64,000 nucleotides of DNA, from positions 62,001 to 126,000 of the forward strand of contig NZ_JRHN01000047.1 in the NCBI RefSeq assembly GCF_001299635.1, given 5' to 3'. The stretch is from Clostridioides difficile (GTDB lineage: Bacteria > Bacillota > Clostridia > Peptostreptococcales > Peptostreptococcaceae). Below the pieces are notes generated by a model, which made no database searches, was not told where the DNA came from, and worked only from the letters and a program-made list of their open reading frames with translations. Positions 38,159-46,076 of the stretch are shown here, in pieces; within the stretch, counting starts at the first letter, position 1, and the number at the start of each line of letters is the position of its first letter. The translations under genes were made by a program, and so were the position numbers.

Positions 38159-39295
38159 CTACACCCTTTCAATTAATAAGGCTGAACCCAATCCACCAGC
38201 TGCAGCTATAGAACAAATCCCATATCTACCATTAGTCTTTTCTAATGCCTTTAAAAGATGTAATGCAATAATTGCACCTGAAGCACCATATGGATGTCCA
38301 TATGCTAAAGCTCCACCAAATACATTGTATCTATCAATCAATTCTGGATATTTTCTTTGAAATAGTACATCTATAACTGCAAATGCTTCATTAAATTCAA
38401 CAGCAGATATATCTAGATAATTAATTTTTTCTATTTCTAAAATTTTTTCCATTGCCTTTATAGCAGATGTTGGACTTAAATTTGCATCTGTTCCTATTGT
38501 ACATGCATTGACAATCTTTGCTTTAGGCTTCTTTTTTGTATTTTCTATGTATTTTTTAGAGCACAATATAATAAATGAAGCTCCATCATTAATAAGACAT
38601 GAATTTGCTGCATTTGTAATAGTTTCTTTTCCCAAAATTGGTGGAACTCTGTCTAATAATCTTTGGCTCATCTTGCCTCGTATACCTTCGTCATAAGTAT
38701 TATTATCTATAGGATATATGATATCCTCAAGTACTTTATCTTCTCTCGCCTTCTTTGCTCTTTTGTGGCTTTCTTTCACCCAAAAATCTAATTCTGTTTT
38801 CTTAATCTGATACAATTTTGCTACTCTTTCTGCACCTTCTAACATGCTATTTTCACTATTATCATCAGGTGAAAATTGAGCAACTATATAATTAGGATTC
38901 TTTATATCATATCGTTTATCATTTTTATGGTATGTACGCATTGGTTGCAGAGAGCTACTTTCAAATCCACCAGCAATAATTAAATCACACTGCCCAGATT
39001 TAATTTTTGAAAATGCTATGTCTATGCTCATCATAGCAGAAGCACACTGCATATCTACAGTAAAAGCAGGTACTTCATTTGATACACCTGCTGTTAAAGT
39101 CATTAATCTTGCTATATTGCCACCTGTTCCAACTGCATTTCCACATATAATCTCATCAATCTTATCAATTTCATATTTTTCAATTAGATGTTTTAATACA
39201 CTTGCACCTAATGATTCAGGTTGAACAAATTGAAATATCCCATTTTTTAGACCTATATGACTTCTAAGTCCTCCTAATATAAAAACTTCTTCCAT
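38159..39295 (-). CDS. Thiolase-family acyltransferase (YhfS-like)
   Basis: A 378-residue thiolase. The acylated Cys84 lies in MQCASAMMS, the active His334 in YGHPYGASGA and the second active Cys361 in GICSIAAAGGLG, so all catalytic residues are present. Such enzymes join or cleave acyl-CoA units. The C-terminal loop departs from the usual CxGGGxG, and the enzyme is a little short (typical 390), as in the YhfS group. It sits between bioY and the ligase gene in one operon, suggesting chain building or shortening linked to biotin precursor metabolism. Confidence 0.85.
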   Translation of the reverse strand: MEEVFILGGLRSHIGLKNGIFQFVQPESLGASVLKHLIEKYEIDKIDEIICGNAVGTGGNIARLMTLTAGVSNEVPAFTVDMQCASAMMSIDIAFSKIKSGQCDLIIAGGFESSSLQPMRTYHKNDKRYDIKNPNYIVAQFSPDDNSENSMLEGAERVAKLYQIKKTELDFWVKESHKRAKKAREDKVLEDIIYPIDNNTYDEGIRGKMSQRLLDRVPPILGKETITNAANSCLINDGASFIILCSKKYIENTKKKPKAKIVNACTIGTDANLSPTSAIKAMEKILEIEKINYLDISAVEFNEAFAVIDVLFQRKYPELIDRYNVFGGALAYGHPYGASGAIIALHLLKALEKTNGRYGICSIAAAGGLGSALLIERV

Positions 39296-39311
39296 ATATT
39301 ATAATCTCTCC

Positions 39312-39860
39312 TTATAATAGATTTCTTTTTAGTACATTATTTAATTTAATACCTAAAAAGGATGCAATAACTGCTTTTATTGTATCTCCAATTAAAAATG
39401 GTACAACAGCTGCAAAAAGTGCTGCTTCTACTGTCATTTGATTAAAATAACACATAAATACTGTTCCCATAAAATATATAATTGGCATACCAATAAAAAT
39501 TGTTATTAGTATATATCGTTTAATATCATTATTTTTTCCTTTTAATAAACTAATAATTAATGCTGCAAACAAAAATCCAAAATAAAAACCTCCTGTTGGA
39601 CTTAACAATTTTCCAATCCCAGATGTTCCTCCACCAAATACTGGTATTCCAATTAAACCTATCATTATATATACGCCAACTGTGCTAAATGCTTGTCTTG
39701 GTGTTAAAATCAAAGCTATTAAATTTATCATTATTGTTTGTGCTGTTACTCCTGCTGGTGTAAATGGCAATGGTATATATATGTAGGATGATATACATAA
39801 CAATGCTACACATATTGACATTTTAGTTAAATCTTGAATATTTACCTTAGTATTTTTCAT
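39312..39860 (-). CDS. bioY: Biotin transporter S-component BioY
   Basis: A 182-residue, six-helix BioY protein, the substrate-specific part of an ECF biotin importer. ISSYIYIPLPFTPAGVTAQT and the glycine-rich GLIGIPVFGGGTSGIGKLL, then PTGGFYFGFL, are family signatures. The chosen start is the ATG at 39858-39860, about 10 nt after GAAGGG; an ATG six codons upstream precedes that site. It leads the thiolase-ligase operon. An expected BirA operator was not confirmed. The 293-nt upstream interval to 40153 contains a TGTATATATACA palindrome (39903-39914) of unknown meaning. Confidence 0.9.
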   Translation of the reverse strand: MKNTKVNIQDLTKMSICVALLCISSYIYIPLPFTPAGVTAQTIMINLIALILTPRQAFSTVGVYIMIGLIGIPVFGGGTSGIGKLLSPTGGFYFGFLFAALIISLLKGKNNDIKRYILITIFIGMPIIYFMGTVFMCYFNQMTVEAALFAAVVPFLIGDTIKAVIASFLGIKLNNVLKRNLL

Positions 39861-40153
39861 TTTTATAATTCCCTTCATATGTCTTATTCAATTTAGTTTA
39901 TATGTATATATACAAGTTTTCTATCAAAGCTTTGTTTTAGTATAAAAGAAAGACGTTTTTTTGTCAACTTAAAATATATTATAGGTTTACATTTTATTTT
40001 TAAGTAAACTGTGGATTAATGCTTTATATTTTAATGGTCATTTAGAAAAATTTATTTAGAAACAAACCTATTTTGTCTATACTTGTAAATTATAATATGA
40101 TATATTTTTATATGAGATTTTATTTTATATAAAAATAATAAGGAAGTGATGAT

Positions 40154-40933
40154 ATGAAAATTAATGAAAATACTTTAAATAACATAGATGAAGAGTTGGA
40201 TGAACTTAGTAAGAAAGTTTATTTAGATTCGCCAGATTTTTGGATAAGCATTTCTGATAAAGTAATAGATAAAGTATTTGATGAAATGTTATTATTTTTT
40301 GCAGTTAAGTATAATTACTTTAATATATTATCCTTTGCTATTAAGAATAATTATATAGATTTGAATGCACCATCAAAAAATAAAGAATATCCTAATATAA
40401 TGAGTCATCTTTTAAATACAGCAAAACAGAATGAAGATAAAAGAATGTATAATTATCTTCTAAATTTAAATAAGTATGAAACTATAGATGAAAGTTCAGA
40501 TTTAAATGATTTAGATTGTCATACTAGTAGTGATATTCTTGAAAAGAAAGATGTATATATCCCAAAATACTTGTGTCCAAACTGTAATTCGAATATTTTT
40601 GATACTGGTTATAAAGTATCAAATGACATAATATATAAATTCTCTTTTGATAAATCTGAACCTGTTGAAATATCTAGTGAAATTGCTTCTATTAGATGTT
40701 GTAATTGTGAAGAACTATTAGAAAATATTACACCTGACAAATTATATAGTATATGTAAAATCCAAAACTGTAATAATTGTGGTTCTAATTTAACTAAGGT
40801 TGGTATTCTTGCAAAGAAAAAAATGGAGTTTGATGAGAATAACGAAGAATTTAAAGATATCTCAACGTCTTATTGTTGTGGAAATTGTGACTCTGAAATA
40901 AACATGTCTCAAAAAGAATATTTTAAGATTTAA
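40154..40933 (+). CDS. Protein with helical N-terminus and two zinc ribbons
   Basis: A 259-residue cytoplasmic protein of unknown function. Residues 1-110 are helical and resemble a short ankyrin-like solenoid (ILSFAIKNNYIDLNAPSKN). The C-terminal half holds four CxxC pairs: Cys141/144, 182/185, 206/209 and 242/245, which would form two zinc ribbons in sequence. AAGGAAGTGAT precedes the ATG and a terminator follows. It is divergent from bioY and alone on its strand. Zinc ribbons may bind nucleic acid or protein; no specific role can be claimed. Confidence 0.8.
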   Translation: MKINENTLNNIDEELDELSKKVYLDSPDFWISISDKVIDKVFDEMLLFFAVKYNYFNILSFAIKNNYIDLNAPSKNKEYPNIMSHLLNTAKQNEDKRMYNYLLNLNKYETIDESSDLNDLDCHTSSDILEKKDVYIPKYLCPNCNSNIFDTGYKVSNDIIYKFSFDKSEPVEISSEIASIRCCNCEELLENITPDKLYSICKIQNCNNCGSNLTKVGILAKKKMEFDENNEEFKDISTSYCCGNCDSEINMSQKEYFKI

Positions 40934-41023
40934 TAATTTATAGTTTTAAATAAGAAGAATATTTTATTAGATACTATATAAGTTTTTAAAATATATAAAA
41001 TAAACATTTTTATGATAATTAAG

Positions 41024-41073
41024 ATTGCTATGAAATCCAACTTTACTAAGCTGGCCTCATAGCAATTTTCTAT
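41024..41073. terminator. Terminator between zinc-ribbon gene and rlmA
   Basis: ATTGCTATGA (41024-41033) pairs perfectly with TCATAGCAAT (41057-41066), with a further short CCA/TGG stem inside. The plus-strand U tract is good; the reverse is weaker. The two flanking genes converge. Confidence 0.75.
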
Positions 41074-41119
41074 TATAAAACCATAATTAAACTTTATCTA
41101 ACTCTTATAAGGATTCTTT

Positions 41120-42037
41120 TTATTTCTTTATAGCACCAACTATGACTCTTAAATCGATTGTTATATCAGATATACCTGATTCTAACAACATTAAAATCTC
41201 TTCTTCACCTAATGATGATGTCAAAGGGGTCATTTTAATTAAATTACTTAAGTTTAATACATTGATATTGGTCTTATAATTAATTCTACTATCATAAATT
41301 AAATCAAGATGCTTCTTAAATACATCTACAATATTTTTATTATCATAATAACTATTTTTTACATTTTTCTGTATACTTTTTCTTATTTCTTTCAAATAAT
41401 TTGACTCTGGAACAATCTTTACTACTATTCCACCATTATTTAAAACTCTCGTAAACTCCTTATAGTTTGCAGGAGAAAGTATATTTAATATTATATCAAG
41501 CTTACTATCTTGAAGTGGCAGATTTGCTAAATCTGAAATACACCATATAATTTCATTTTCTCCTCTTGTAGCAATAGAAATCCCTTCTTTAGCTATGTCA
41601 ATTCCAATTAATTTACATCCATTATTAATCTCTTCATCTTCATATAATTTATTTAAGAAATATCCTTCACCACAACCTGCATCTAATACATAGTTACTAT
41701 ACTTATTTAAAGTGTAATTTTTAATTATAGATTTTATTTCTTCTATTAAATAATCATACACATTAGAATTATATATTTCATGTCTTGACTCAAATAGTTC
41801 TTTATTATAAATAGTTTTTGTATTTCTATTTAATAAATTAACATATCCTTTTTTAGATATATCAAAGCAGTGTTTATTCACACATTTGACACTATTTTTA
41901 TCAACAGTAACCATATTTTTTTTGCAAAGTGGGCATTTAAATACTTCTATATTTTCATTAAGTAGTAATCTAGTTGTTTCTATCTTTTTTAGTTTACCTA
42001 TATTTTTTTTATTTACATTACTTATATTCTGTTTCAT
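41120..42037 (-). CDS. rlmA: 23S rRNA (guanine-N1)-methyltransferase, RlmA family
   Basis: A 305-residue methyltransferase that modifies a guanine in domain II of 23S rRNA (745 or 748 in related enzymes; the type-II enzyme influences macrolide sensitivity). A zinc finger FKCPLCKKNM, then CVNKHCFDISKKGYVNLL, lies at the N terminus, followed by the SAM-binding motif LDAGCGEGYFLN and the catalytic-fold ILSPANYKEFTRVL. The start is the ATG at 42035-42037, 9 nt after AAGGAG; a longer frame from a GTG at 42079 would run through the ribosome site. The leader contains nested inverted repeats (42058-42168) that could control expression. Confidence 0.85.
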   Translation of the reverse strand: MKQNISNVNKKNIGKLKKIETTRLLLNENIEVFKCPLCKKNMVTVDKNSVKCVNKHCFDISKKGYVNLLNRNTKTIYNKELFESRHEIYNSNVYDYLIEEIKSIIKNYTLNKYSNYVLDAGCGEGYFLNKLYEDEEINNGCKLIGIDIAKEGISIATRGENEIIWCISDLANLPLQDSKLDIILNILSPANYKEFTRVLNNGGIVVKIVPESNYLKEIRKSIQKNVKNSYYDNKNIVDVFKKHLDLIYDSRINYKTNINVLNLSNLIKMTPLTSSLGEEEILMLLESGISDITIDLRVIVGAIKK

Positions 42038-42057
42038 TCCCATAATCTCCTTAAATT

Positions 42058-42168
42058 CACTATTTAATTTAAATAGCACGAAATTATGGCTACTTGCATA
42101 AGATAACTTTTCTAGATTATATAAAATGTGTTATAAGCTGTTGTAAAATAGCCACAATTTGTGCGCTA
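42058..42168 (-). repeat. Nested inverted repeats in the rlmA leader
   Basis: The arm at 42072-42092 is complementary, with small gaps, to 42149-42168 (GCACGAAATTATGGCTA versus TAGCCACAATTTGTGC). The same region can instead pair with the sequence nearest the ribosome site, because CACTATTT (42058-42065) mirrors AAATAGCAC. Two exclusive folds upstream of the start look like an attenuator. Confidence 0.5.
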
Positions 42169-42318
42169 TCCTCTTATTCTAGTGTAATATATAAATGCTC
42201 TTTTATTCATTATTTTTCCCCCTGTCATTATGTTTATTAATATCTTAAGTACATGTAATTCACAACTCTAAAAAATATTCTTTAAATTATGCCTATTGGA
42301 ATAATAAATATATTAATG

Positions 42319-42747
42319 TTATTTACTATATTCCATGATGTACTCTTTAAATCCTGAATCTTCATTTATTTGCTCTTTTACTATATTAAATCCTTTTTTA
42401 TTGTAAAATACAACTGCCTTTTTATTGTCTTTGTATACTGCTAGACTTAGATTCTTGTATTCTTTAGTTGCATAGTCTAAAAGTTTACTTCCTATACCTA
42501 GGTTTTGATAGTTTGAATTTATAAATAAGGCTCCTATGAAGCTTTTATTTATTATGCTTATAAATCCTTTTATTTCTTGACCATCCTCATATACAAATGT
42601 ATCTGATATAGGTATATATTCATTTTTGACAGTGTTATAGTTATTTTCCCAGTATTCTTTATTTATAAAGTTATGTGCTTTGATTGTGCTTTCTTTCCAT
42701 ATTTCCATGATTTTATTTATATCTTTATCATTTGATTTTCTTATCAT
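42319..42747 (-). CDS. GNAT-family N-acetyltransferase
   Basis: A 142-residue GNAT enzyme that transfers acetyl from acetyl-CoA to an unknown amine. The acetyl-CoA loop is NLGIGSKLLDYA (about 87-98), with LSLAVYKDNKKAVVFYNKKGF completing the fold, and the N-terminal MIRKSNDKDINKIMEIW is typical. It resembles E. coli YiaC in length and pattern. It lies just past the trailing end of the CRISPR array and is probably unrelated to it. Ribosome site GGGGTGA is somewhat distant. Confidence 0.85.
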   Translation of the reverse strand: MIRKSNDKDINKIMEIWKESTIKAHNFINKEYWENNYNTVKNEYIPISDTFVYEDGQEIKGFISIINKSFIGALFINSNYQNLGIGSKLLDYATKEYKNLSLAVYKDNKKAVVFYNKKGFNIVKEQINEDSGFKEYIMEYSK

Positions 42748-42804
42748 AAATTTTATTTCACCCCATTTTTATGTTGATTTTTATTTATAGTATAAGTTTA
42801 CTTC

Positions 42805-44074
42805 ATTTAGATATGATTTAGTTAATATAAAACGTTATTTGGATATGATTACACTCATGAGAAGCTGAACTTTACATACCACTTAGTTAATATAAAACTT
42901 GTGTAATTTTATATCTTGCATGCTTGCCTCCTTACTTTACATACCACTTAGTTAATATAAAACTTTTACAAACTCTTTCAACTCGGGATATTCTAGTCCC
43001 TTTACATACCACTTAGTTAATATAAAACGTTTTCAAAAAAAATTCGTAAAAAGGTGTGATTTTTTCTTTACATATCACTTGGTTAATATAAAACGTAAAT
43101 TATCGTGCTATAATTGTAGTATATAATTTACCTTTACATACCACTTAGTTAATATAAAACATTTTTCTTTTTCATATTTCCAACTCATTATGTTCGCCTT
43201 TACATACCACTTAGTTAATATAAAACAATTTCCATTATTACTAAATTTGAATACTTCGTATTCCTTTACATACCACTTAGTTAATATAAAACGATTTTCG
43301 CTCTCACATGCTCTAAAGAGTTTTTCTACTTTACATACCACTTAGTTAATATAAAACGAACTTGAATCTGGAGCAGTAGACGAAGTAGGGCAACTTTACA
43401 TACCACTTAGTTAATATAAAACCTCTCCCTCTTCAACTAAATCACCTTCAGAAACTTTCTTTACATACCACTTAGTTAATATAAAACCTAACATAACTCC
43501 ACTAAAAATTCAACATTTTTTTAGCTTTACATACCACTTAGTTAATATAAAACAATAGATGTAAATAGTAAATTGCCTTTTTCGTCAACCTTTACATACC
43601 ACTTAGTTAATATAAAACAAGAAATAGAGCCTAGTGCAATATCTTCGCTTCCCTTTACATACCACTTAGTTAATATAAAACTTAATCAAATTGATGTTTT
43701 TTGGTTTAACAAATTTTACTTTACATACCACTTAGTTAATATAAAACCTTATAAAAGCTATTAAGCCTAGTACTCCGTATCCTGCTTTACATACCACTTA
43801 GTTAATATAAAACTATAATTTATAATATAATGTGATATAATATAAATATCTTTACATACCACTTAGTTAATATAAAACCAATACACTAACTAATACATGT
43901 AAAGATATTGGTATCTTTACATACCACTTAGTTAATATAAAACACTATATGCTTTGGAAATTTAATTCCAGTGTTTAGTCTTTACATACCACTTAGTTAA
44001 TATAAAACGCTATTTTTACATGCAGACGAATTTTTTTTATTTAGGCTTTACATACCACTTAGTTAATATAAAAC
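42805..44074 (-). CRISPR. Type I-B CRISPR array, 20 repeats and 19 spacers
   Basis: The 29-nt repeat reads, on the minus strand, GTTTTATATTAACTAA followed by GTGGTATGTAAAG. Repeats start (plus coordinates) at 42805, 42870, 42935, 43000, 43066, 43132, 43198, 43264, 43329, 43394, 43459, 43525, 43590, 43653, 43719, 43785, 43850, 43915, 43980 and 44046. All are identical except 43066 (two changes) and the terminal 42805 (five changes). Spacers are 34-37 nt. The degenerate end is far from cas2, so the array is transcribed on the minus strand from the leader near cas2, and new spacers enter at the 44074 side. The 8-nt crRNA handle would be AUGUAAAG if Cas6 cuts as in other type I-B systems. Confidence 0.98.
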
Positions 44075-44257
44075 CCCAGAATAGATGCAATTGAATAGCC
44101 TGAAAATGCTACACTCACGCAATCATAATTCAATAAAAACATCAAAATTTGCAGTGAGCGAGCAATAGTGCAATTAATAACAATTATCAGTACCCTTCAA
44201 TCTCTTATATTCCAACTGTTAAGCCTTATTTTAGCACAAATATCGCTCACTGCAAAC
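44075..44257 (-). promoter_or_regulatory. CRISPR leader
   Basis: A 183-nt AT-rich segment between the cas2 stop and the first repeat. It begins right at the cas2 stop with TTTGCAGTGAGCGA (44243-44256, read on the minus strand) and the inverse copy occurs at 44148-44161, an exact 14-nt inverted repeat 81 nt apart. It should hold the array promoter and spacer-integration signals; the promoter hexamers are not clear. Confidence 0.85.
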
Positions 44258-44524
44258 CTATATAAACATTTCATCAGAATACTTATCAATACCATAACAT
44301 TTCTTTTTAATTGAATTAGGATTTTTTATCTCATAAACATAAATCGAATCTTCGCTATTATCAATAATCTTTTCTATTTCAGAAATACATTTATGTAACT
44401 TCCCATCAGTAATATCTCCTTCAAAAACAGAATTCTGAGTCCAAGTTAGATATTTTTTAAGTGTTTTTCTAACCCTGTTTAATGACCTTGCTTCAACAAC
44501 ATCATAAGTAACAATAACAAACAT
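44258..44524 (-). CDS. cas2: CRISPR adaptation endonuclease Cas2
   Basis: An 88-residue Cas2 with the ferredoxin-like fold signature FVIVTYDVVEARSLNRVRKTL and the second strand block QNSVFEGDITDGKL. It bridges two Cas1 dimers in the spacer integrase complex. It is the last gene of the cas operon, 3 nt after cas1, and its stop adjoins the leader inverted repeat. Confidence 0.96.
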   Translation of the reverse strand: MFVIVTYDVVEARSLNRVRKTLKKYLTWTQNSVFEGDITDGKLHKCISEIEKIIDNSEDSIYVYEIKNPNSIKKKCYGIDKYSDEMFI

Positions 44525-44527
44525 ACT

Positions 44528-45508
44528 TTACCACCATGCCTTTAAAACTTTATACTTTTCATCATTGATAAAATGTTTAATTAATTTATAACATTCTAAC
44601 CTTATAAACATTCTATATGAAACTTTTCTATTAAGATTTCTATGTTTTATAGTTGTCTGCATCTTATTTTCAAATTCTTGTAGAAATTTCTTCTTTCCTT
44701 TTTCACTTAAATAACAAATTTTGTCCTGATATTCAAAATCACTCTTATTAATTCTTTTGTTATTAATCAAGCTAAAAATTATTGTGTCAATTATAATTGG
44801 CTTGAAAATTTCTGCAATGTCTAAACTTAAGGAAAATCTCTTTATTGATGGTTCATGTAAAAAGCTTATTGTAGGGTCAAGTTGTGTCTTATATATTTCA
44901 CTTAAAACATTTGTATACATTATACTATTTCCAAAAGACATAAGAGCATTTACTGGGTCTTTAGGAGGTCTTTTTTCTCTCTTATAAAACTCAAAGTCAT
45001 CTTTCAATATTTGATTAAATGATTTATAGTATGTTTTTCTTATTCTTCCTTCTTTACCCATAAGTTCTGATATTTCTTTGACATCATTCAAACTATTTAG
45101 TTCATCTTTTATAGTATCAATTAAGCTTTCATCAACCTTGTAATATCTCATATTTCTTAAAATATGATATGATGCACTTTCCACAAATGATTTTGCTAAG
45201 TATAGTCTTTCATTTTTATCTAAATAGCAAGCCGATTGAGATACTAAACTGAATCCTGATACATTTTTCTTTCTTGGGTAATATGTACCTGAATAATATC
45301 CATAGTAATTATAGAAATGAAGCATAACTCCATATTGGCTTATATAATTTATAAGTTTTGTGTTTAAATCCACTTCCCCATATATATGAATATCATCAAC
45401 TTGTTCTACTGGTAATATTTTTTTCTCACCTTCTAAATTATAATAGTAAATCGTATTTTCTTTTCTTTTTATACTCCCATTACTTATAATATAATAATCT
45501 CTATACAT
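44528..45508 (-). CDS. cas1: CRISPR integrase Cas1
   Basis: A 326-residue type I-B Cas1, the catalytic subunit that joins new spacers to the first repeat. The active-site blocks are present around EISELMGKEGRIRKTYY (Glu) and PTISFLHEPSIKRFSLSLDI (His and Asp). The start is the ATG at 45506-45508 after AAGGAGGAG; an upstream TTG in the same frame lies before that site. It begins 2 nt after the cas4 stop. Length is typical (320-335). Confidence 0.96.
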   Translation of the reverse strand: MYRDYYIISNGSIKRKENTIYYYNLEGEKKILPVEQVDDIHIYGEVDLNTKLINYISQYGVMLHFYNYYGYYSGTYYPRKKNVSGFSLVSQSACYLDKNERLYLAKSFVESASYHILRNMRYYKVDESLIDTIKDELNSLNDVKEISELMGKEGRIRKTYYKSFNQILKDDFEFYKREKRPPKDPVNALMSFGNSIMYTNVLSEIYKTQLDPTISFLHEPSIKRFSLSLDIAEIFKPIIIDTIIFSLINNKRINKSDFEYQDKICYLSEKGKKKFLQEFENKMQTTIKHRNLNRKVSYRMFIRLECYKLIKHFINDEKYKVLKAWW

Positions 45509-45510
45509 TG

Positions 45511-46029
45511 TTACTCCTCCTTCACGAAACAAAATTCATAATAAGCACATTTTGTACAATAAGATTTCTTTTCAATTTTGGGAGGAGATAACTTCATGTT
45601 TATTTCATTTATATTTATAAGTGTGTTTTCAATAATTCTTTCTTTTTCCTCTGTCAATATCAATTCTTCTTGTTTCTTTTCCTTAACATAATTTATAGTT
45701 CCTTTTTTCTCTATCCCCATACTATTTTTTAAATAGTATAAGTAATAGTATAACTGCATTTCATCTGCTTCTTTCATCTTTGAACTTATTTTTACTTCTT
45801 TTACATACTCGTCCTTTATTATATCTAATTTCAAGATATCATCAATCAACACTTCTTTATTTTTCATTCTTTTATATGAATCTTCATGTACTATCTTTCC
45901 AGACAATACTCTATTACTATTTTGTTCCATAGTTATTCCTTTAGAGAATAACCATAGTTTTCTTTTACATACATAATAATAATTTATCTTTACTCCTTGA
46001 ACTTTTAATAGTTCTAAATCTATTGGCAC
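45511..46029 (-). CDS. cas4: CRISPR-associated exonuclease Cas4
   Basis: A 172-residue Cas4, a RecB-like nuclease that trims prespacers and checks the PAM. It has the single N-terminal Cys (YYVCKRKLW) and the C-terminal cluster KKSYCTKCAYYEFC that bind a 4Fe-4S cluster, plus GKIVHEDSY for the nuclease. The chosen start is the GTG at 46027-46029 after GAAGGTGA; an ATG at 46060-46062 and a TTG at 46078-46080 are possible but have no ribosome site. With the GTG start, a 47-nt gap to cas3 contains a CRISPR-repeat-like sequence. Confidence 0.9.
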   Translation of the reverse strand: MPIDLELLKVQGVKINYYYVCKRKLWLFSKGITMEQNSNRVLSGKIVHEDSYKRMKNKEVLIDDILKLDIIKDEYVKEVKISSKMKEADEMQLYYYLYYLKNSMGIEKKGTINYVKEKKQEELILTEEKERIIENTLININEINMKLSPPKIEKKSYCTKCAYYEFCFVKEE

Positions 46030-46056
46030 AAAATCACCTTCTTTAGTAAATTTTAG

Positions 46057-46076
46057 CCACATTGTTAATATAAAAA
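46057..46076 (-). repeat. CRISPR-repeat-like sequence in the cas3-cas4 gap
   Basis: Read on the minus strand, TTTTATATTAAC at 46064-46075 equals the repeat's 12-nt segment, and GTGG at 46057-46060 also matches at the right spacing. From 46057 to 46075 the match is 17 of 19; the rest of the repeat is not conserved. It starts directly after the cas3 stop. Confidence 0.55.

Noticed and set aside
39983-40010. BirA operator before bioY
   Set aside because: GGTTTAC and GTAAACT are present but in the opposite half-site order to the usual TTGTAAACC-N-GGTTTACAA, and lie over 120 nt from the start.
43108-43764. Open frames across the CRISPR array (43108-43341 minus, 43573-43764 plus)
   Set aside because: They translate the repeat itself (recurrent FILTKWYVK or FTYHLVNIK) and have no ribosome site; they are artefacts of 29-nt repeats plus spacers.
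42748-44257. Type I toxin-antitoxin pair next to the CRISPR array
   Set aside because: Such pairs are reported near C. difficile arrays, but no short hydrophobic, lysine-tailed frame with a ribosome site was found on either flank here.
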